DNA of 64,000 nt from Pseudomonas lutea. Its GTDB lineage: Bacteria > Pseudomonadota > Gammaproteobacteria > Pseudomonadales > Pseudomonadaceae. Under the pieces are notes generated by a model. That model was not told the origin of the DNA and made no database searches. It saw only the letters and a list, made by a program, of their open reading frames with translations. Where the stretch lies: positions 1,736,001-1,800,000 of the forward strand of contig NZ_JRMB01000002.1 in assembly GCF_000759445.1 (NCBI RefSeq). Reading direction: 5' to 3'. The stretch's first letter is position 1. The number at the start of each line of letters is the position of its first letter. Position numbers and translations under genes: made by a program. Below are positions 36,486 to 45,614 of the stretch, piece after piece.

Positions 36486-38240
36486 TCAAGGCTCCGGGTG
36501 ATTACCCAGGGTTTCCAGTAACGCGACCTGCATTCGCGTGTGAACCCGAATAAACCAGCGCCACAATACGGCGGCCACGATGGCCGCCACGACGACGATC
36601 AGCACTAGCCACTCGCGCGTTGGCAGCATGCTGGAGGACAGCAGTGCGATCAGCAGGAAAATCACCATCAATGAAAGCAAGGGGATCACTTCAGCGATCA
36701 CCCGGCGGACACGTGCTGTGTGCCTGCCAGCCATTTCCGGCTTCACATTCAGCTCTGCCAGGAGCATCGAAAGCGCTTTGAGCTTCCGATAGGCAGCGAT
36801 CAGAAACGGAAGTGACAGCAGCAAAGACGCGCCCCAGATCCAGGCCTTTTGCTGACCGACATCACTCACCCAATCGCTGAAGTAAACGCCGATGCGCTCG
36901 GCGAAGAACGCACCGGTAAAAAATATCGCGATAACCAATGCCAGATTGATGCCGACCTGCAGCAGGATCTTTCGGACCATCGCTGCCAACAGCGCGCCTT
37001 CCCCTCGAGGCTGAATACTGCGCAACCATTCTCCATACATACCGAAACCCCGGGCCATCCTCTCGGGAACGACGGCGCCCAGCGTGTGCGACAGAGGATC
37101 TGCGGCGCGTATGAGGTAAGGCGTGAGTAAAGTCGTGATCGCGGACACCGCCACCGCAACGGGGTAGAGAAAGTCGCTGGTGACCTGCAGCGTCATCCCC
37201 AGCGCTGCGATGATGAAAGAGAATTCGCCGATCTGCGACAGACCCATGCCTACTCTTAACGATGTTTTGCCGTCGTTTCCCGCAATGAAAGCACCGAGGC
37301 CGCAGGAGATCATCTTACCCATCACCACCGCGACGGTGATCACCGCGATGGGCCACGCGTAATCCAGCAGAATTTTCGGATCGATCATCAAGCCAATCGC
37401 AACAAAGAAGATCGCACTGAACATGTCACGGATGGGCTCGACGAGATGCTCAATCTTCGCCAGCTGCCTGGACTCAGCCATGATCGCCCCGATCAGAAAA
37501 GCGCCCAGCACCATGCTGTACTCAAGCTTCACCACCAGCAGACAAAACCCGAAACACAGGCCCAGTACCGTGACCAATAGCATTTCGTTACTTTCAAATT
37601 TTGCGACGTACGCCAGCAGGCGCGGGACGACAAGGATGCCGACGACCAGCGCGACGACCATGAATAGCGACAGTTTGCCGACGGTGGAAAACACCTCTCC
37701 GGAGCTGACTGAGCCACTCACGGCGATGCCCGACAGCAGCGCGATAATCCCGATCCCCAGAATGTCTTCGACAATCAGCACCCCGAAGATCAACTGAGCA
37801 AAACGCTGGTTTTTCATTTTCAGGTCGTTCAGGGCCTTAACGATGATGGTGGTAGACGAAATGGCCAGAATGGCGCCGAGGAACAGCGAGTCCATGGTGT
37901 TCCAACCGAAGAACTGCCCGATTTCGTAGCCGATCCAGATCATCAGGGTGATTTCGAGAAACGCGGCGATGAACGCCGTTGCCCCCACCTTGAACAGCTT
38001 GCGAAGGCTGAATTCCAGGCCCAGGCAAAACATCAAAAAAATCACGCCCAGTTCGGCGAGGGTCTTGATGGTTTGCTCATCGTGAATGAGGCCGAATGGC
38101 GGGGTATGCGGGCCGATGATGAAGCCAGCAACGATGTAGCCGAGAACCACGGGCTGCTTGAGTCGATGAAACACTACCGTTACAACGCCGGCCACGAGCA
38201 TGATCACAGCCAGATCCTGAATGAAGCTGATGGCATGCAT
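36486..38240 (-). CDS. Monovalent cation:proton antiporter-2 (Kef/CPA2) family protein
   Basis: Membrane exchanger with about twelve segments, 584 residues. Start 38240 (MHAISFIQDLAVIML) has CAGGAG in front. Family motifs: PVVLGYIVAGFIIGPHTPPFG, ELGVIFLMFCLGLEFSLRKL, ILAISSTTIIVKALNDL and GAFLIGAIMAES. A second hydrophobic region (about 400-560) replaces the cytoplasmic RCK/TrkA-N domain of KefB/KefC, so glutathione gating as in KefC is unlikely. Exchange of K+ or Na+ for H+ is inferred. Confidence 0.88.
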   Translation of the reverse strand: MHAISFIQDLAVIMLVAGVVTVVFHRLKQPVVLGYIVAGFIIGPHTPPFGLIHDEQTIKTLAELGVIFLMFCLGLEFSLRKLFKVGATAFIAAFLEITLMIWIGYEIGQFFGWNTMDSLFLGAILAISSTTIIVKALNDLKMKNQRFAQLIFGVLIVEDILGIGIIALLSGIAVSGSVSSGEVFSTVGKLSLFMVVALVVGILVVPRLLAYVAKFESNEMLLVTVLGLCFGFCLLVVKLEYSMVLGAFLIGAIMAESRQLAKIEHLVEPIRDMFSAIFFVAIGLMIDPKILLDYAWPIAVITVAVVMGKMISCGLGAFIAGNDGKTSLRVGMGLSQIGEFSFIIAALGMTLQVTSDFLYPVAVAVSAITTLLTPYLIRAADPLSHTLGAVVPERMARGFGMYGEWLRSIQPRGEGALLAAMVRKILLQVGINLALVIAIFFTGAFFAERIGVYFSDWVSDVGQQKAWIWGASLLLSLPFLIAAYRKLKALSMLLAELNVKPEMAGRHTARVRRVIAEVIPLLSLMVIFLLIALLSSSMLPTREWLVLIVVVAAIVAAVLWRWFIRVHTRMQVALLETLGNHPEP

Positions 38241-38544
38241 ACGCGCGGCTCCTGCTGACAAGCGATTCAATGCGCGTACCCGTCAATCGATACAAATGCC
38301 GTACGAAATATCGCCAACAAGGCTCGAAAAATCTGACTGGTACGCAGGATTTAGCCCATCCGGCGGCTTTCGCAGGTTAACACCGCACAAAATCGGATAA
38401 AGCCGGTGCAATATATGGAAACAGATGGGAACGGGCGTGACGGCAGAGCAGTCGTCGGCGTCCCGGTATGGATGGATTTGCTGCCAATCTGCATTCGAGC
38501 ACCTGAGCAAGGTGCCTTCTGACCTTTTGAACCGTGAGCACGTT
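38241..38544. other. Intergenic region upstream of two divergent genes, nothing distinct
   Basis: About 300 bp between the antiporter and thioesterase genes. An open extension of the thioesterase frame (from 38425) is present but has no ribosome site and is not conserved-looking. Confidence 0.5.
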
Positions 38545-39030
38545 ATGGAACCCGGAAACGCCCAGCTGTCGATGACTGTATTGATGACCCCGGACATGGC
38601 CAATTTCTCTGGCAACGTTCACGGCGGGACGCTGCTGAAGTACCTCGACGAAGTTGCCTACGCATGTGCGAGCCGGTATGCAGGCCGCTATGTGGTAACG
38701 CTGTCCGTAGACCAGGTGATTTTCCGTGAGCCTATTCATGTCGGCGAGCTGGTCACCTTTCTGGCATCGGTCAACTACACCGGCAACACGTCCATGGAAG
38801 TGGGCATTAAGGTGGTGACTGAAAACATCCGCGAGCGCTCGGTTCGTCATACCAACAGCTGCTTTTTCACCATGGTGGCGGTGGATGACCAGCGCAAACC
38901 GGCCAGCGTACCGCCATTGTCGCCCACCAACAGCGAAGACAAGCGTCGTTACGTGCAGGCACAACAACGCCGCCAGATCCGTCAGGAACTGGAGAAGCGT
39001 TATCGTGAAATCAAGGATGAGCCGGTTTGA
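38545..39030 (+). CDS. Acyl-CoA thioesterase, hotdog fold (YciA/BACH-like)
   Basis: Start 38545 (MEPGNAQLSMTVLMTPDMANFSGNVHGGTLLKYLDE) gives 161 residues; the 40 upstream residues in frame have no family character. The N-x-x-G-x-x-HGG motif (NFSGNVHGGTLLKYLDE) and TLSVDQVIFREPIHVG are the hotdog signatures of cytosolic acyl-CoA hydrolases. A charged C-terminal helix (RRQIRQELEKRYREIKDE) ends it. It is convergent with pdxY. Confidence 0.87.
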   Translation: MEPGNAQLSMTVLMTPDMANFSGNVHGGTLLKYLDEVAYACASRYAGRYVVTLSVDQVIFREPIHVGELVTFLASVNYTGNTSMEVGIKVVTENIRERSVRHTNSCFFTMVAVDDQRKPASVPPLSPTNSEDKRRYVQAQQRRQIRQELEKRYREIKDEPV

Positions 39031-39049
39031 CTCAGCGCCGGGTTTCGGC

Positions 39050-39916
39050 TTACAGCCGGACCGCCTCGAACCTGACGCGCGGGTGAGCGATTCGGTCCTG
39101 CGCGCGCACCAGCTCCAGCTCGTAGCTGCCGCAGGCCTGGGTCTCCAGCAACACCTCGTGCACCGCCGAGGCTGCAAATTCAAACGCGCTGCGCAGGTTG
39201 TCACCCAGCAGAACTCTGGAAAGAAACAAGCCCGAAGTTAAATCGCCCACCCCAACCGGCTGTCGCGGAAATGCCAGAAGCGGCCGGCGCAGGTGCCAGC
39301 TTTCGTCTGCAGTGACCAGCAGCATTTCGAAGCCGTCCGCAGGCTTGCCCGGGTAAGCCAGGTGCTTGACCACAACCGCCTTGGGGCCTCGGGCAAGCAG
39401 CGCACGCGCCATGCCGAGGCAGTCAGCCAGCGAGTCGGGCTGACGACCCGAGAAGCTGTCCAGCTCAAGCTGGTTAGGGCAGAGGAAATCAGCAACCGCC
39501 GCGGCTTCATCAAGCAGGAAATCGCTGACCTCCTGCGGCACGATGCAGCCCTTTTCCGGGTGCCCCATGACAGGGTCACACAGGTACAGCGCGCGAGGGT
39601 TGGCGCGTTTGATTTGCGCAACGGCGGTTAAAATCGCTCGCCCCTGCGCGGCGCTCCCCAGGTACCCGGACAGCACCGCGTCGCAATTGCCCAGCTCGCC
39701 TATCGCGGCGATGCCCTGGACCAACGCCGGGATTTGCTGCGGCGCCAGCACTTCGCCCGCCCACTGGCCATATTGCGTGTGGTTGGAGAACTGAACGGTA
39801 TTCAACGGCCAGACATTAATGCCGATACGCTGCATAGGGAACACGGCTGCGCTGTTCCCCGCGTGACCAAATACGACATGCGACTGGATGGCGAGTAGAT
39901 GGGGCGAACGTTTCAT
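39050..39916 (-). CDS. pdxY: Pyridoxal kinase PdxY
   Basis: Ribokinase-superfamily kinase phosphorylating pyridoxal in the vitamin B6 salvage route. Start 39916 ([29 protein letters not shown]) gives the usual 288 residues. Marks: [13 protein letters not shown] (substrate site), [21 protein letters not shown] and [10 protein letters not shown] with the catalytic aspartate in the G-x-G-D motif. Identification over PdxK rests on the SHVVxGxVGN-like start and length. Confidence 0.93.
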   Translation of the reverse strand: MKRSPHLLAIQSHVVFGHAGNSAAVFPMQRIGINVWPLNTVQFSNHTQYGQWAGEVLAPQQIPALVQGIAAIGELGNCDAVLSGYLGSAAQGRAILTAVAQIKRANPRALYLCDPVMGHPEKGCIVPQEVSDFLLDEAAAVADFLCPNQLELDSFSGRQPDSLADCLGMARALLARGPKAVVVKHLAYPGKPADGFEMLLVTADESWHLRRPLLAFPRQPVGVGDLTSGLFLSRVLLGDNLRSAFEFAASAVHEVLLETQACGSYELELVRAQDRIAHPRVRFEAVRL

Positions 39917-40050
39917 GACAGGTTCCTGAGACCGGGAAAGCACAGTAGTGGCGATGCCGGTCGAAGTGAAGCGAAATTAAACTTTCGGGCTATGGCTGTC
40001 TGTCACTCGACGCAGTTAAGCTGCAGGCATTCTGTTGGAGTCTTTTTTCC

Positions 40051-40443
40051 ATGCTGACACTGGGCAACATTTTCGTGCTGATGCTGTTGGCGAGCGGCGC
40101 CGCTTGGCTGTGGCACGCCCACGGCCTGCGGGAGCGGGCGCTCGAAAGGGTCAAGCAGCATTGTGCCAAGCTTGACCTCGAGTTGCTCGATGGCAACGTG
40201 GCGCTGAAGCGAGTGACCTTCAAGCGAGACAACGAGGGCCGCAAGCGTTTGGCGCGGGTCTACAACTTCGAGTTCACCGTGACTGGCGAGCATCGTCATC
40301 CGGGCACGATCACTATGTTCGGTGCCCATGCGGCGCAGATCGAACTGGCGCCCTACCCGTTCGAAATCAAGGACCCCAAGCCAACCGCCGAGATCATCCA
40401 GCTGAGCCAGTGGCGGCAGGAGCACAATAAGTGGAAGCAGTGA
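40051..40443 (+). CDS. DUF3301 domain protein
   Basis: A 130-residue protein with one N-terminal membrane segment (residues about 4-22) and the charged motif HGLRERALERVKQHCAKLDLELLDGNVALKR typical of DUF3301. The rest is a soluble beta-rich part, probably cytoplasmic. TTGGAGTC precedes the ATG. Function unknown. Convergent with the COG0523 GTPase gene. Confidence 0.82.
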   Translation: MLTLGNIFVLMLLASGAAWLWHAHGLRERALERVKQHCAKLDLELLDGNVALKRVTFKRDNEGRKRLARVYNFEFTVTGEHRHPGTITMFGAHAAQIELAPYPFEIKDPKPTAEIIQLSQWRQEHNKWKQ

Positions 40444-40463
40444 TCAGCTGTGGATAACCCGCT

Positions 40464-41435
40464 TTACACCAGGCAGGCCGCCATCGCCTGCTGCATCGCA
40501 GCCTCATCCTGAGGACAGTCGAAGATCAGCTCAAGACGTGAGTCTTTGCGCCACTCGCTGTGGGTCCAGCTTAAATCCTCTTCACTCAGAGCGTTGCTTG
40601 AGACCCATCCCCGTTCGCTGTGGATAACCATTTTTGCACGCTGCCAGCCCAAAGACCGTAACCAGGCATGTACATGTGAGGCATCAAATACGCGCTCAGG
40701 GTGCCAGCGCCAGCCTATGCTCCAGCCTTCGGCCTGCTGCTGGATCAAGCAGACCGGCGCCATCGCGTCGGGCCATGCTCCGGGCATTTCTGCCAGAGAC
40801 TTGGGTAGTGCAGGATCGTCTGCGCCCATCTGGGCCTGAACGTTGATCCCTGGCAGTAAATCCAGAGGCAAAACACCGTGGTCGGTCCAGTGCACCGCGC
40901 AGTCAGGTAGCGCAGCGGTGACTGCATGCCGCTCTGCACCATTGAGCCCGGCTGACTTGTTCAGCAGCAGCAGGCCCGCGTGCATCAACGCTTCTTGCTG
41001 GGCGCCGGGCAACACCGTGCCGCTGGTCAGCGCCTGGGCATCCAGCACCATGACACTGGGTTGAACCGCCAGAACACCGGCCCAAGGCGCAGCGTGTAAC
41101 TGCTTGATCAACTGAAGCGGATGCCCTAGCCCGGAGGGCTCAATGAGCAGGCGATCAGGTCTGCTCTTGCGCAACAGACGTCCGAGACCCACCTGGAACG
41201 GTACACCGTTAACGCAGCACAGACAGCCGCCAGCCACTTCCCCAAGTGCGATACCATCTTCGGCGGTCGTCAACAGCGCAGCATCCAGGCCAATCTGGCC
41301 GAACTCATTGATCAGGACAGCCCAGCGCTCGTGCCTGGGCTTGTGCCTCAAAAGATGCCTGATCAGGCTTGTCTTGCCAGCGCCCAGCGGGCCGGCGATG
41401 ACATGAGTGGGGATGTTCTGCAGCAGGTTGGCCAT
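40464..41435 (-). CDS. COG0523 (CobW-like) GTPase, divergent copy
   Basis: G3E P-loop GTPase of the metallochaperone family, 323 residues. Walker A is GPLGAGKTS; the metal-binding C-x-C-C appears as GGCLCC; LIEPSGLGHP is the switch motif. The base-recognition motif is NKSA instead of the usual NKxD, so nucleotide specificity may be changed. Start is 41435 or 41444; the former has GGGAG at 11 bp. It is not the same subgroup as the larger copy at 41869-43071. Zinc delivery is inferred from the neighbourhood. Confidence 0.87.
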   Translation of the reverse strand: MANLLQNIPTHVIAGPLGAGKTSLIRHLLRHKPRHERWAVLINEFGQIGLDAALLTTAEDGIALGEVAGGCLCCVNGVPFQVGLGRLLRKSRPDRLLIEPSGLGHPLQLIKQLHAAPWAGVLAVQPSVMVLDAQALTSGTVLPGAQQEALMHAGLLLLNKSAGLNGAERHAVTAALPDCAVHWTDHGVLPLDLLPGINVQAQMGADDPALPKSLAEMPGAWPDAMAPVCLIQQQAEGWSIGWRWHPERVFDASHVHAWLRSLGWQRAKMVIHSERGWVSSNALSEEDLSWTHSEWRKDSRLELIFDCPQDEAAMQQAMAACLV

Positions 41436-41477
41436 GTTTAACATCGCTCCCGAGATGAGCGCTGACGGAGATAGAGG

Positions 41478-41849
41478 ATGCGCGCAAACTGGCTGCCCAT
41501 GCGGCTGGCATGGTTGCTTTCGACACTGACGGCCACCGGCGCCTGGGCCGAATCGTGCGTCGTGCACAGCCAGGGCGAGCGAGTGGACGTCAAAGTCTGC
41601 CAGGAAAATATCAATATTCCCCCAGACTTGTTCCACGATGGCTTTTGCAAACCCCAGCTCAAGGATCAGAAAACCGACGTCACCTACTCGGAACAATGCC
41701 CAGCCGGCTCATTTGGTGAATGCAGCAATGCGCAGGTCGCCAATATGCCTTATCGGCAAAACATTCACTATTACGGCGTGGCCAGCGATGCAGCGTTTCT
41801 CAAGCCGTTCTGCGAGCAGCAAAGCAAAGGCGTCTGGAAGGCGCACTGA
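41478..41849 (+). CDS. Small secreted cysteine-rich protein
   Basis: A 123-residue protein with a signal peptide (MRANWLPMRLAWLLSTLTATGAWA), cleaved before ESCVVHS. The mature part has six cysteines and could form three disulfides in the periplasm. GGAG is 7 bp before the ATG. It is divergent from one COG0523 GTPase and convergent with the other (stop-to-stop gap 19 bp). I do not recognise the family; the setting suggests a link with metal limitation. Confidence 0.75.
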   Translation: MRANWLPMRLAWLLSTLTATGAWAESCVVHSQGERVDVKVCQENINIPPDLFHDGFCKPQLKDQKTDVTYSEQCPAGSFGECSNAQVANMPYRQNIHYYGVASDAAFLKPFCEQQSKGVWKAH

Positions 41850-41868
41850 CCTCAGCTAACCCGCCCTG

Positions 41869-43071
41869 CTATGCCGCGTTGTGGTACCAGTCGCCGAACG
41901 GATCTGGCATTGAGCGCCAGCCTGCGACGCCAAGTGCCAGCTCGGCGTCGGTGAGCAGACATTCATCCAGTGCGGCGGCCAGTCGGGCAAAGTCGATGTT
42001 CTGACCGATGAACACCAACTCCTGCCGGCAATCGCCTGTTTCGCCGTCCCAACTCTTCATGATCGCCCGGATGTCTTCGTCGTCAGCCGGCCACTGTGCC
42101 TTGGGCACGAACCGCCACCAGCGGCCGGCAAACCCGTGCCGCATCAAGCCGCCGGCCTGGGACCAGCTACCGGCATCCTCATGCTTGTTCGCGAGCCAGA
42201 ACGAGCCTTTGGAGCGTAACAGTCGTCCGTTTTCCCATGGTGCGTTCAGCAGGTCGAAGAAGCGTTGCGGGTGGAAGGGCCGACGCGCTCGATAAGTCCT
42301 TGATGCGATCCCGTACTCTTCGCTTTCTGGTGTGTGCTCGCCGCGTAGCTCCTTGAGCCAGCCTGGCGCCTGAGCTGCTCGCTCGAAATCGAAACGGCCG
42401 GTGTCGAGGATTTTGCCCAACGGGACGGCACCCATGACCATCGGCAGAATATCTGCCTCGCTATTGAGGCGGCGCAAAATGGCCGTTAGCTCTTGCCGAT
42501 CGGCTGAGCTGATCAGGTCGATCTTGCTGATCAGGATGACGTCGGCGAACTCGATCTGTTCGATCAGCAGGTCAGTAATGGAGCGATCATCATCCTCGCC
42601 CAAAGTCTGGCCACGGGTACTCAGGTTTTCTGCCGCGTTGAAATCCTGCAGGAAGTTCAGGCCATCAACCACCGTGACCATAGTATCCAGACGCGCTACA
42701 TCGCTCAGGCTTCGGCCCTGCTCATCGCAAAAGGTGAATGTTTCGGCCACTGGAAGGGGCTCGGAGATGCCGGTGGACTCGATCAGCAAATAGTCGAATC
42801 TGCCCTCATGGGCAAGTCGGCTCACCTCCTCCAGCAGGTCTTCGCGCAAGGTGCAGCAGATGCAGCCATTGCTCATCTCAACAAGCTTTTCCTCTGCGCG
42901 ATTGAGGCTGACATCCCGCTGCACCTCGCCGCCATCAATATTGATGTCACTCATGTCATTGACGATAACGGCAACCCGAAGATCCTCACGATTGCGCAGA
43001 ATGTGGTTCAACAGCGTGCTTTTGCCTGCGCCAAGAAAGCCGGACAGGACGGTAACGGGAAGACGGTTCAT
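41869..43071 (-). CDS. COG0523 GTPase, ZigA/YciC-like zinc metallochaperone
   Basis: A 400-residue G3E GTPase. Walker [10 protein letters not shown], the metal site [27 protein letters not shown] and ISKIDLI (SKxD) are intact. The C-terminal CobW domain carries [14 protein letters not shown] and [12 protein letters not shown]. Enzymes of this group are made under zinc starvation and insert Zn into client proteins. A perfect Zur-type palindrome lies 41 bp upstream of its start, matching that role. Confidence 0.93.
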   Translation of the reverse strand: MNRLPVTVLSGFLGAGKSTLLNHILRNREDLRVAVIVNDMSDINIDGGEVQRDVSLNRAEEKLVEMSNGCICCTLREDLLEEVSRLAHEGRFDYLLIESTGISEPLPVAETFTFCDEQGRSLSDVARLDTMVTVVDGLNFLQDFNAAENLSTRGQTLGEDDDRSITDLLIEQIEFADVILISKIDLISSADRQELTAILRRLNSEADILPMVMGAVPLGKILDTGRFDFERAAQAPGWLKELRGEHTPESEEYGIASRTYRARRPFHPQRFFDLLNAPWENGRLLRSKGSFWLANKHEDAGSWSQAGGLMRHGFAGRWWRFVPKAQWPADDEDIRAIMKSWDGETGDCRQELVFIGQNIDFARLAAALDECLLTDAELALGVAGWRSMPDPFGDWYHNAA

Positions 43072-43111
43072 GAGGTCTCACAAAGGGTATGCAACGGCGA
43101 TGAATCTTTAC

Positions 43112-43124
43112 GTTATAGTATAAC
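43112..43124. promoter_or_regulatory. Zur box before the ZigA-like GTPase
   Basis: GTTATA-G-TATAAC is a perfect 13-bp palindrome equal to the gammaproteobacterial Zur core GTTATANTATAAC. It lies between the GTPase start (43071) and the divergent secreted protein (43159), so Zur could repress both. Confidence 0.85.
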
Positions 43125-43158
43125 GCTGCATTTACGCTAATCTTTTTTGAGGCCGTAG

Positions 43159-43548
43159 ATGGCTCGGTTATTTCGTTTCTGGCCTGTGTGTTTACTGCTA
43201 ATGAGCGCACCGGTGTTTGCCATGCCGCCATCGCCCAGGCTGGACAGAGCCCAATGCACACGCAGTGCAACGCTGTTGGCCTGCGTCGATGTGCAGGGAA
43301 ACCGCTACAGCGTGGCGTCGGCAGGGAAAACGATGTATGTGCGCGGTTACGAAAGCATCCAGCGACGCACGTGGGCGCAGACCAACAGCCGTTACGGATC
43401 GCTGACGTTTTTTACCGGGCTGGCGTCTGACGGTGAGGCATGGGTGGGGTACGTGCAGAAAGTGGGCTGGACTACGATTAGCCGAGTGTCCAGCTCGAGC
43501 GGAGACAAAACCAGAATCACGTGCGACCGCGTAACGGGCTGCCATTAA
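43159..43548 (+). CDS. Small secreted protein, divergent from the Zur-controlled GTPase
   Basis: A 129-residue protein with signal peptide MARLFRFWPVCLLLMSAPVFA, cleaved before MPPSPRLDRAQC. The mature part has four cysteines (QC, LAC, ITC, GC near the end), consistent with two disulfides. No family recognised. It shares the intergenic Zur box with the GTPase gene, so zinc-dependent expression is plausible. Confidence 0.75.
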   Translation: MARLFRFWPVCLLLMSAPVFAMPPSPRLDRAQCTRSATLLACVDVQGNRYSVASAGKTMYVRGYESIQRRTWAQTNSRYGSLTFFTGLASDGEAWVGYVQKVGWTTISRVSSSSGDKTRITCDRVTGCH

Positions 43549-43611
43549 GGGTGGGTGATGAGTTTGGCAGGCGACCTCATTTGCCGGGCTGCCTGCCAGA
43601 CTGCATCAGCA

Positions 43612-44850
43612 TCAAACTGCCGCCTCGTCCGCCCTCTGCGTTTGTTGCCATGCGACGTAGGAACCTGCGGGAGGATTATGTTCAAAGTAACGCTTCATCC
43701 CGTCGAATAACCCGTCCGCTACGGCTTGTTGATGTCGTGCGGTGACCAGACGCTGGCTGTCGCGGCTGTTGGAGATGAAGCCGGTCTCGACCAGAATCGA
43801 CGGCACGTCGGGGGACTTCAGAACCGCGAAGCCGGCCTGTTCCACGCGCTTTTGATGCAGCGTGGTAACACCCTCCAGACTCCCCAATACGGTGTGGCCC
43901 AACTCAAGACTTGCCGCAATGGTAGCGTTCATCGACATGTCGAGAATCACCCCGGCCAGCATTGGATCTTTGTCCTTCAGATTCAACAGACTGGTTGCTC
44001 CGATCAGATCAGCGCCGTTTTCGCGCTGGGCCATGAAACGAGCTGTCGCAGAGGTAGCGCCGTTTTCCGACAACGCAAACACTGATGCCCCCGAGGCGGT
44101 GAGCCGGGGCGCCGCATCGGCATGGACCGAGATGAACATGTCCGCGTTGTATTTGCGCGCAATATCAACGCGCTTGCGCAGTGGCACGAAGAAGTCATCG
44201 TTACGGACCAAACGCACATCGAAACCTTTTTCGCGCTTCAGGCGCTTGGCCAGCAACTGCGCGATGGACAGCACGACGTCTTTCTCACGCTCACCTCTGG
44301 AGCCGACAGCCCCCGGATCCTTGCCGCCATGGCCTGCGTCTACTACCACCATAATGTCGCGCTTTGAGCGGTCCCTTGCCGCGAGTGGCGCCTGCGGCTC
44401 CTTAACCAGCGGTGCCGCTGCAGCTAGCTGTACTGGGGCGCGAGCAAGCGCATCGTGGCCCAGATCCAGAACGAGCCGGTTGCCTTGCGAACCTTCTGGC
44501 CCCAACAAAAAACTGTTGAGCTGCACAGGCGACGTCAGGTCCAGAACGATACGTGTATCACTGGCCCCAAAATGCCCGGAGCGGATGGATTTTATGGGCG
44601 TATTTTCCAGCGCCAACTGACTGAAGTCGCCTTCAAGATGCGCGCCGCTGACGTCGATGATGATTCGCTCAGGCGCGCTGAGCGTAAAAGTCTTGTACTG
44701 CACCGGGCCGCTTAGATCGAACACAAGTCTTAGCTTGCTATCGGAGCGCCACAGGCGTGCGTTACGGATTTGAGTTGCATTCACAGAAAACGGAAGCGCA
44801 AAAGCGGCGCTGGCCAAAATCATATTTAGCAGCATTTGACGTCGGTGCAT
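43612..44850 (-). CDS. N-acetylmuramoyl-L-alanine amidase with AMIN domain (AmiA/AmiC type)
   Basis: Zn-dependent periplasmic amidase that cleaves septal peptidoglycan. A twin-arginine-like signal (MHRRQMLLNMILASAAFALPFSVNA) precedes an AMIN domain (about 28-135), then an Amidase_3 domain (about 168-395) with zinc ligands in VVDAGHGGKDPG, the conserved glutamate of GEREKD, SVHADA and the catalytic glutamate in LVETGFISN. No C-terminal LysM. 412 residues. A Zur-like box lies 48 bp upstream, so this copy may be the zinc-starvation amidase. Confidence 0.93.
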   Translation of the reverse strand: MHRRQMLLNMILASAAFALPFSVNATQIRNARLWRSDSKLRLVFDLSGPVQYKTFTLSAPERIIIDVSGAHLEGDFSQLALENTPIKSIRSGHFGASDTRIVLDLTSPVQLNSFLLGPEGSQGNRLVLDLGHDALARAPVQLAAAAPLVKEPQAPLAARDRSKRDIMVVVDAGHGGKDPGAVGSRGEREKDVVLSIAQLLAKRLKREKGFDVRLVRNDDFFVPLRKRVDIARKYNADMFISVHADAAPRLTASGASVFALSENGATSATARFMAQRENGADLIGATSLLNLKDKDPMLAGVILDMSMNATIAASLELGHTVLGSLEGVTTLHQKRVEQAGFAVLKSPDVPSILVETGFISNSRDSQRLVTARHQQAVADGLFDGMKRYFEHNPPAGSYVAWQQTQRADEAAV

Positions 44851-44897
44851 GGCACGTTCCGATGGAAAAGAGCATCCCGGCTCGAAGAGGGCAGTTA

Positions 44898-44910
44898 GTT
44901 ATAATGTAAC
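44898..44910. promoter_or_regulatory. Zur-like box before the amidase
   Basis: GTTATA-A-TGTAAC differs by a single base from the GTTATANTATAAC palindrome and lies 48 bp before the amidase start codon. Confidence 0.7.
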
Positions 44911-45012
44911 AGGCGGGATGCCAGCTGAAGATGAAGCTTTCTATAAGTTCGGAAGCGCCTTTAGCCAGCGGGATCAATGACTAACCCCGTCTACCTCATG
45001 TGAAACACGAAC

Positions 45013-45030
45013 GTGTTCCACGTGGAACAC
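45013..45030. promoter_or_regulatory. parS centromere site
   Basis: GTGTTCCACGTGGAACAC is an 18-bp perfect palindrome containing the Pseudomonas ParB-binding site TGTTCCACGTGGAACA. It is intergenic, between the amidase gene and the DUF3617 gene, and agrees with origin proximity. Confidence 0.93.
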
Positions 45031-45043
45031 AGGTGATGGAGGA

Positions 45044-45073
45044 CAAAAAAGAACGCCCCGAGAAACGAGGCGT
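45044..45073 (-). terminator. Terminator of the DUF3617 gene
   Basis: On the minus strand ACGCCTCG pairs with CGGGGCGT around a short loop, followed by TCTTTTTTG. Confidence 0.75.
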
Positions 45074-45092
45074 GAAGGTCGTGCAGATACGG

Positions 45093-45614
45093 TCAGGTTC
45101 TCGGTTTGACCGTTCCGCATTGCTGGCCAAGCCATACCGCACGGGTGTCCATGCTGCCATTTTGCTGCTGGCCCGTTGCGTTGAAGGACCCAATCACATG
45201 CGTATTAAACTCCCGGTCACTCAGGAACTGGGCGGTGCCTGTGCCCTGAGCTCGCGGGCAGCTAAATTTGAATTTCCAGGTCTTGCCGGTGCGGTCAGTG
45301 ACTTGCTGAGTACAGCCGGACTTAGGGTCGGTGAGCGGGATTTGCTCATTCTTGACCTGCTCCTGCGTCAGGCAAATACGCACGCCTTTTCCGCCCAGAG
45401 TAACGCCTTGTTTTTCCAGCATTTGTTCCATGGCCGCTCGTTGCTGCGGCGCCATCATTTGCAACTGGGAAAGCATCACGTGCAGATCAGGCATCTGCTG
45501 CCCGTCCACCTGCATGTTGCTGGAGCTCAATTCCCACAGACCCGGTTGCAGGACTTGCGCCTGAGCGAGGGGAGCAGTCAGACAAACCATCAACGCAAGT
45601 ACGCGCTTTTTCAT
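45093..45614 (-). CDS. Secreted DUF3617 protein
   Basis: A 173-residue protein: signal peptide MKKRVLALMVCLTAPLAQAQ, then QPGLWELSSSNMQVDGQQMPDL, the start of a DUF3617 domain, and CLTQEQV followed by a SGCTQQVTDRTG stretch with conserved cysteines. Periplasmic, function unknown. Divergent from cardiolipin synthase. Confidence 0.87.
   Translation of the reverse strand: MKKRVLALMVCLTAPLAQAQVLQPGLWELSSSNMQVDGQQMPDLHVMLSQLQMMAPQQRAAMEQMLEKQGVTLGGKGVRICLTQEQVKNEQIPLTDPKSGCTQQVTDRTGKTWKFKFSCPRAQGTGTAQFLSDREFNTHVIGSFNATGQQQNGSMDTRAVWLGQQCGTVKPRT

Noticed and set aside
39977..40015. Possible extracytoplasmic sigma factor promoter (AAACTT then TCTGTCA) before the DUF3301 gene
   Set aside because: Spacing between the two elements does not fit the AlgU consensus.
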